The notes beneath the pieces were generated by a model that had not been told where the DNA came from, made no database searches, and saw only the letters and a list, made by a program, of their open reading frames with translations. Source: Streptosporangiaceae bacterium (lineage in GTDB: Bacteria; Actinomycetota; Actinomycetes; Streptosporangiales; Streptosporangiaceae). From it: DNA of 8,888 bases. A program made the position numbers and the translations under genes. Shown here piece after piece: positions 5,330-8,888 of this stretch. Within the stretch, counting starts at the first letter, position 1; the number at the start of each line of letters is the position of its first letter. Where the stretch lies: positions 1-8,888 of the forward strand of contig JAICWX010000351.1 in assembly GCA_025934635.1 (NCBI GenBank). Reading direction: 5' to 3'.

Positions 5330-6301
5330 GTGCGCATGCCACGCAAATCTCCCTTCGATGAGCTGCGCATAAACCGCATCCTCATGGAGCAGTACCTCGT
5401 CATCTCGCGTACGCAGATGCTCGCATCCGGGATGTCCCCCCGTGCCCTAGATCTCCGGATCGCGTGGCCGGGTCCGTGGCAGCGGTTGCTGCCGGGCGTC
5501 TACCTGACCGTCACCGGGACGGTGACACAGGAGCAGCGGGAGATGGCCGCGCAGCTCTACGCGGGATCCGAGAGCCTGATAACCGGCGTGGCAGCGGTGC
5601 GGCGCCACCGCTTGCACCCGCCCGGACCAGACACGGTGGATCTGCTGATTCCGTGGACGCAGCGGCGCCAGAGTATTGCCTTCGTGCGCGTGCACCGAAC
5701 CCGCAGATTGCCGCCGCGCATGTTCGTCACGGGGAAGATCCGGTTTACCGAGGCGCCGCGGGCGGTGGCGGACGCGGCACGTTTCATGACCCGGTTTGAC
5801 GATGTGCGAGCGGTGGTCTGCGAGGCGGTCCAGCGCAAGGCCTGCACCGTGGCCGAGCTGGCGGCCGAACTGGAAGCGGGGCCGCCGGCCGGGTCCGCGC
5901 TTCTGCGAGCGGCGCTCGCCGAGGTCGCGGACGGCGTGCGGTCGGTCGCCGAGGCGGATTTCCGCGTCCTGATCCTGCGTTCCGACCTGCCCAGGCCGGT
6001 GTTCAACGCCCGGCTTACCGAGGTGGACGGGACCCTCATCGCCATCACTGACGGATGGTGGCAGGAAGCCGGCGTGGCCGCGGAGATCGATTCGCGCGCT
6101 TACCATCTGTCCGCGGCGGACCAGGACCGGACCACCGACCGGCACGACAAGCTCACCGCCCACGGCATCCTCGCGCTGCACTTCTCGCCGAAGCGGGTGA
6201 GGGGCGACCCCGCGGGCGTCCTCCGCGACATACGGCAGGCGATCGACAAGGGACGGCAGCGCCCGCCGCTGCCGATCAAGGGACTCCCGCCGGAGGGCTA
6301 G
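5330..6301 (+). CDS. AbiEi-like HTH N-terminus with DUF559/Vsr-like C-terminal domain, orphan
   Basis: This is a 323-residue protein. Residues about 20-60 (ISRTQMLASGMSPRALDLRI, then PGPWQRLLPGVYLTVTG) have the winged-helix pattern of AbiEi-type antitoxin N-terminal domains. The middle (about 80-200) resembles the AbiEi core in actinobacterial proteins of this layout. The C-terminal part (about 205-305) resembles DUF559/Vsr-like restriction-endonuclease-fold domains: VAEADFRVLILRSDLPRPVF (206-225), TDGWW (240-244), VAAEIDSRAYHL (249-260), then a LTAHGILALHF strand (276-285). Possible acidic residues are Glu209, Asp241, Glu252 and Asp254; nuclease activity is not shown. GTG 5330 has a weak GGTGA site at 6 nt; ATG 5336 and ATG 5384 are alternatives. 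No AbiEii-type nucleotidyltransferase gene is adjacent. Codon use appears somewhat more AT-tolerant than its neighbours (e.g. AAA, ATA, AGA, AGT), which may mean acquisition. Function unknown. Confidence 0.75.
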   Translation: MRMPRKSPFDELRINRILMEQYLVISRTQMLASGMSPRALDLRIAWPGPWQRLLPGVYLTVTGTVTQEQREMAAQLYAGSESLITGVAAVRRHRLHPPGPDTVDLLIPWTQRRQSIAFVRVHRTRRLPPRMFVTGKIRFTEAPRAVADAARFMTRFDDVRAVVCEAVQRKACTVAELAAELEAGPPAGSALLRAALAEVADGVRSVAEADFRVLILRSDLPRPVFNARLTEVDGTLIAITDGWWQEAGVAAEIDSRAYHLSAADQDRTTDRHDKLTAHGILALHFSPKRVRGDPAGVLRDIRQAIDKGRQRPPLPIKGLPPEG

Positions 6302-6319
6302 CGGCCTGCGTCCGGCCGC
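6301..6319. terminator. Possible bidirectional hairpin between convergent genes
   Basis: GCGGCC (6301-6306) pairs perfectly with GGCCGC (6314-6319) around a 7-nt loop. It lies in the 43-bp gap between the + strand AbiEi/DUF559-like gene and the - strand epimerase gene. There is no T-tract. GC-rich hairpins without T-tracts are common at actinobacterial gene ends, but this assignment is tentative. Confidence 0.35.
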
Positions 6320-6344
6320 GATGCCGACCGCCGTCACCCAGCAG

Positions 6345-7271
6345 TCAGCGGGACGCCAGCTCGGCGGTCAGCGCCGCGGGCAGGGCGGGGTAGCGGAACT
6401 GGTAGCCGGCCCCCTGCAGGCGCCGGGACCGGACCCGGGCGCTGGTCAGCAGCTCGACGGCGGCCTCGCCGACCGCGAGCCGCAGCGCCAGGGCGGGCAC
6501 GCGCAGCCAGGGCAGGTCACGACGGCCGGCGGCGGCCGTCAGCGCGGCGGTGAACTCGGCGTTGGTGACCGGAGCGGGAGCGGTGAGGTTGACCGGGCCG
6601 CTGACGTCCTCGCGGCCGAGCAGGAACCTGATCGCCCCGATCTCGTCGGACAGCGAGATCCAGCTCATGACCTGGCGGCCGGAGGAGAACCGGGGGCACA
6701 GGCCGAGCCGGGCCAGCGGGAGCAGCCGGGCCAGCATGCCGCCGCGCGGCGTCAGGACCAGGCCGCTGCGGATGTGCACGACCCGGATGCCCGCGTCGGC
6801 GGCCGGGGCGGCGGCCGCCTCCCAGTCCCGCACCACGCGGGCCAGGAACGCCTGCCCGGCCGGGGCGCCCTCGTCGACCTCGCGTCCGCCGGTGTCGCCG
6901 TACCAGCCGATGGCCGAGGCCGCGATCAGGGTCGCAGGCGGCTGGCCGAGCTTGGCCAGGGCCTCCGCCAGGGCCCGGGTGCCTAGTATCCGGCTGGCCC
7001 TGATCTCCGCCTTGTACCGGGCCGTCCAGCGGTGATCCGCCACCCCCGCGCCGGCCAGGTGGACGCAGGCGCCGAGCCCGTCCAGCGCGGACCGGCCCGG
7101 CGTCCCGGACGAGAGCAGCCCGGCGTCGGCCGCCCGGGGATCCCACCGGAGCTCGCCGGCGGCCCGCGGGGGCCGCCGGACGAGCCTGATCACGTCGTGG
7201 CCGTCAGCGCGCAGGCTGGCCGCCAGGGCGGTGCCGACGAGGCCGGACGAACCGGTGATCGCGACCTTCAT
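6345..7271 (-). CDS. TIGR01777-family epimerase (SDR with C-terminal DUF1731; YfcH/Rv2216-like)
   Basis: This 308-residue protein begins MKVAITGSSGLVGTALAASL with GxxGxxG at 7-13. Family motifs follow: VHLAGAGVADHRWT (70-83), the TRALAEAL helix (98-105), SAIGWYGDTG (119-128), LARVVRDWEAAA (143-154), VVHIRSGLVLTPRGGML (164-180) and GRQVMSWISLSDEIGAIRFLL (198-218). The C-terminal DUF1731 signature VPALALRLAVGEAAVELLTS (258-277) and the GYQFRYPALPAAL end (289-301) are present. The length is normal and the ORF looks intact. The substrate of this family is not established. The ATG lies 11 nt after the stop of the E2 acyltransferase gene, so the two form an operon; no clear ribosome site is seen in the gap, suggesting coupled translation. 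In M. tuberculosis the equivalent gene (Rv2216) also follows dlaT. Confidence 0.9.
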   Translation of the reverse strand: MKVAITGSSGLVGTALAASLRADGHDVIRLVRRPPRAAGELRWDPRAADAGLLSSGTPGRSALDGLGACVHLAGAGVADHRWTARYKAEIRASRILGTRALAEALAKLGQPPATLIAASAIGWYGDTGGREVDEGAPAGQAFLARVVRDWEAAAAPAADAGIRVVHIRSGLVLTPRGGMLARLLPLARLGLCPRFSSGRQVMSWISLSDEIGAIRFLLGREDVSGPVNLTAPAPVTNAEFTAALTAAAGRRDLPWLRVPALALRLAVGEAAVELLTSARVRSRRLQGAGYQFRYPALPAALTAELASR

Positions 7272-7282
7272 CGTGATGAGGG

Positions 7283-8888
7283 CTAGAGGCCGAGCTCGGC
7301 CTCGAAGGCCCCTTCTTCCAGCCGGCTCTTCACCGTGGTGAGGAACCGGGCGGCATCGGCGCCGTCGACCAGCCGGTGGTCGTAGGTGAGTGCGAGGTAG
7401 ACCATCGAGCGCACCGCGATCACCTCGCCGAGGGCGGGATCGGTGACCACGACGGGCCGCTTGACGACCGTGCCGGTGCCCAGGATCGCCACCTGCGGCT
7501 GGTTGATGATGGGCGTGTCGAACAGGGCGCCGCGGCTGCCCGTGTTGGTCAGCGTGAACGTCCCGCCGGCCAGCTCGTCCGGCGCGACCTTTCCTGACCT
7601 CGTCCGGCTGGCCAGGTCGCTGATCTTGCGAGCCAGGCCGCCGATGTTCAGGTCGCCCGCGCTGTGGATGACCGGCACCATCAGCCCGCGCTCGGTGTCC
7701 ACCGCCATGCCGAGGTGCTCGGCGTCGTGGTAGGTGACCTGGTCCCCGTCGATCACCGCGTTGAGCTTCGGGTGAACCTTCAGGGCCTCGACGGCGGCGA
7801 GCGCGAAGAACGGCAGGAAGCTGAGCTTGACGCCCTCGCGGGCCTCGAAGTCCTGCTTGGCCGCGTCACGCAGCCGCGCGATCGCGGTCACGTCGGCCTC
7901 CACCACGGTGGTGAGCTGAGCCGAGACATGCAGCGACTCGACCATGCGCTGGGCGATGACCTGGCGCGGCCTGGACATCCGCTGAGTCGTGCCGCGCAGC
8001 GCCGAGGGCGCCAGCGCCGGGCGCGGGGCCGCCGGAGCCTGCGGGGCGGCGGCCGGCTGGGCCGTGCTCGCCTCCTGGGCGGCCTCGGGCGGGGCCTCCT
8101 GGGCCGGGGGCTCGGGCTGCGGCTCCGGCTGCGCGGCGCGCTGGGCCTTGGCCGCCTCGATGACGTCCTGCTTGCGGATGCGCCCGCCGACCCCGGTACC
8201 GCTGATGCTCTCCAGGTCCACGGCGTGCTCGGCCGCCAGCTTGCGGACCAGCGGGGTGACGTACGGCGCGTCGCCGCTGCCCGGCAGCGGCGTGGGCGAC
8301 GGGTACTCCGAGGCCGGTGCCTCCTCTGCCGCCGCGGCCGCCGGGGCCGCCGGGGCCGCCGCGGCCGGCTGGCCGTAGGCAGGCGGGGGCGCGTAGGCGG
8401 GCGTCGACGGCGCGGACGAAGCCGGGAACCCCGGCGTGGCCGCGGGGGCGGACGACGCAGGCGGCGCGTAGTTCGGCTGCGGGTTACGCGAGCTCCAGCC
8501 ATCCGAGCTGGCCGTCTCCGGCGACGAGGCCGGTGACGGTGCCTCCTCAGGCGGTGCTGCCTGGGATGGCGCTGCCTGGGACTGGGCGGGCTCGTCGGGC
8601 TCGTCGGGCTCGGCGCTGGCGGAATCGTCCGCGGCCGGCGCGGCCTCACCGGACGCCCCGTCGTCGATGGTGGCCAGCTGTGCCCCCACCGCGACCGTCT
8701 CGTCCTCGTCGACGGAGATGCCGCGCAGGATCCCGGACGCGGGGGAGGGGATCTCGGTGTCCACCTTGTCCGTCGACACCTCCAGCAGCGGCTCATCCAC
8801 CTCCACGCGCTCGCCTTCCTTCTTCAGCCAGCGCGTGACGGTGCCCTCGGTGACGCTCTCACCGAGCTGCGGCATGGATACGGAGACC
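7283..8888 (-). CDS. sucB: Dihydrolipoamide acyltransferase E2 (SucB/DlaT type), 5'-partial
   Basis: Residue numbers count from the ATG at 8875. A lipoyl domain spans 1-73 with the lipoylated Lys37 in [10 protein letters not shown] long Ala/Pro-rich linker (74-203) follows, then a peripheral subunit-binding domain (204-241, [20 protein letters not shown] and GRIRKQDV), a second linker (242-295) and the catalytic acyltransferase domain (299-527). The active-site motif DHRLVDG (499-505) contains His500 and Asp504. Codons upstream of 8875 read V-S-V-S in frame, matching the usual beginning ([13 protein letters not shown]) of these proteins, so the true start lies beyond the window edge. It is the E2 core of the pyruvate and/or 2-oxoglutarate dehydrogenase complex: it carries acyl groups on lipoate and transfers them to CoA. 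In many actinobacteria one E2 serves both complexes. Only one lipoyl domain is present. The TIGR01777 epimerase gene follows directly. Confidence 0.93.
   Translation of the reverse strand, partial: VSVSMPQLGESVTEGTVTRWLKKEGERVEVDEPLLEVSTDKVDTEIPSPASGILRGISVDEDETVAVGAQLATIDDGASGEAAPAADDSASAEPDEPDEPAQSQAAPSQAAPPEEAPSPASSPETASSDGWSSRNPQPNYAPPASSAPAATPGFPASSAPSTPAYAPPPAYGQPAAAAPAAPAAAAAEEAPASEYPSPTPLPGSGDAPYVTPLVRKLAAEHAVDLESISGTGVGGRIRKQDVIEAAKAQRAAQPEPQPEPPAQEAPPEAAQEASTAQPAAAPQAPAAPRPALAPSALRGTTQRMSRPRQVIAQRMVESLHVSAQLTTVVEADVTAIARLRDAAKQDFEAREGVKLSFLPFFALAAVEALKVHPKLNAVIDGDQVTYHDAEHLGMAVDTERGLMVPVIHSAGDLNIGGLARKISDLASRTRSGKVAPDELAGGTFTLTNTGSRGALFDTPIINQPQVAILGTGTVVKRPVVVTDPALGEVIAVRSMVYLALTYDHRLVDGADAARFLTTVKSRLEEGAFEAELGL
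8588..8614 (-). repeat. 9-bp tandem repeat in the E2 linker
   Basis: GGGCTCGTC occurs twice exactly and once with one change (8588-8596, 8597-8605, 8606-8614, + strand). It encodes the EPDEPDEP stretch in the flexible linker. A neighbouring near-repeat GG(T/C)GCTGCCTGGGA at about 8552-8580 encodes [10 protein letters not shown]. These look like slippage-prone linker DNA that tolerates length change. Confidence 0.55.

Noticed and set aside
5146..5403. 85-residue minus-strand open frame
   Set aside because: It overlaps the inverted repeat and the start of the AbiEi/DUF559-like gene, and has no recognisable motifs or ribosome site.
7664..8838. Plus-strand open frames opposite the E2 gene
   Set aside because: They are the complement of the Ala/Pro-rich linker and catalytic domain; compositionally extreme (Arg/Gly) and without motifs.
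1..8888. CRISPR arrays, tRNA or rRNA genes, insertion sequences
   Set aside because: I saw no regularly spaced repeats with unique spacers, no cloverleaf with conserved arms, no rRNA core and no transposase or terminal inverted repeats on either strand.

Overview
The window is very GC-rich (about 70% by eye), with strong G/C third-position bias and many GTG starts. This is typical of a high-GC actinobacterium. Gene order at the right end (E2 of a 2-oxoacid dehydrogenase followed by a TIGR01777-type epimerase) matches actinobacterial chromosomes, for example the dlaT-Rv2216 order I recall from Mycobacterium tuberculosis. I cannot name the genus.

Left region (1-4073, all + strand). Two tandem paralogous multi-spanning membrane protein genes come first; the first is cut by the window edge. 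They are followed by a group ECF41 (SigJ-type) sigma factor with a fused SnoaL-like regulatory domain, an atypical SDR/NAD-dependent epimerase, and a second ECF41 sigma factor. The epimerase is therefore sandwiched between two ECF41 sigmas. Two copies of the ECF41 promoter signature, TGTCAC(A/G)-N16-CGTC, lie just ahead of the first sigma gene (1060-1086) and just ahead of the epimerase (2057-2083). The second sigma gene overlaps the epimerase stop and has no such promoter, so it is probably co-transcribed and translationally coupled. This predicts a positively autoregulated two-sigma circuit controlling one epimerase-like enzyme. The second membrane protein gene has no in-frame stop: its frame stays open through the sigma gene and into the epimerase gene.

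Middle (4074-6301, + strand). An intradiol dioxygenase of the hydroxyquinol 1,2-dioxygenase type has complete iron ligands and a probable leaderless start. A 319-bp gene-free stretch follows, with a 9-bp tandem repeat and a strong 40-bp inverted repeat. Next is a solitary protein with an AbiEi-like N-terminal helix-turn-helix and a DUF559/Vsr-like C-terminus, with no toxin partner beside it.

Right (6345-8888, - strand). The E2 dihydrolipoamide acyltransferase is 5'-incomplete at the window edge and sits 11 nt ahead of the TIGR01777-family epimerase, forming an operon. The lipB/lipA genes that often follow in actinobacteria are not there; the convergent AbiEi/DUF559-like gene occupies that place.
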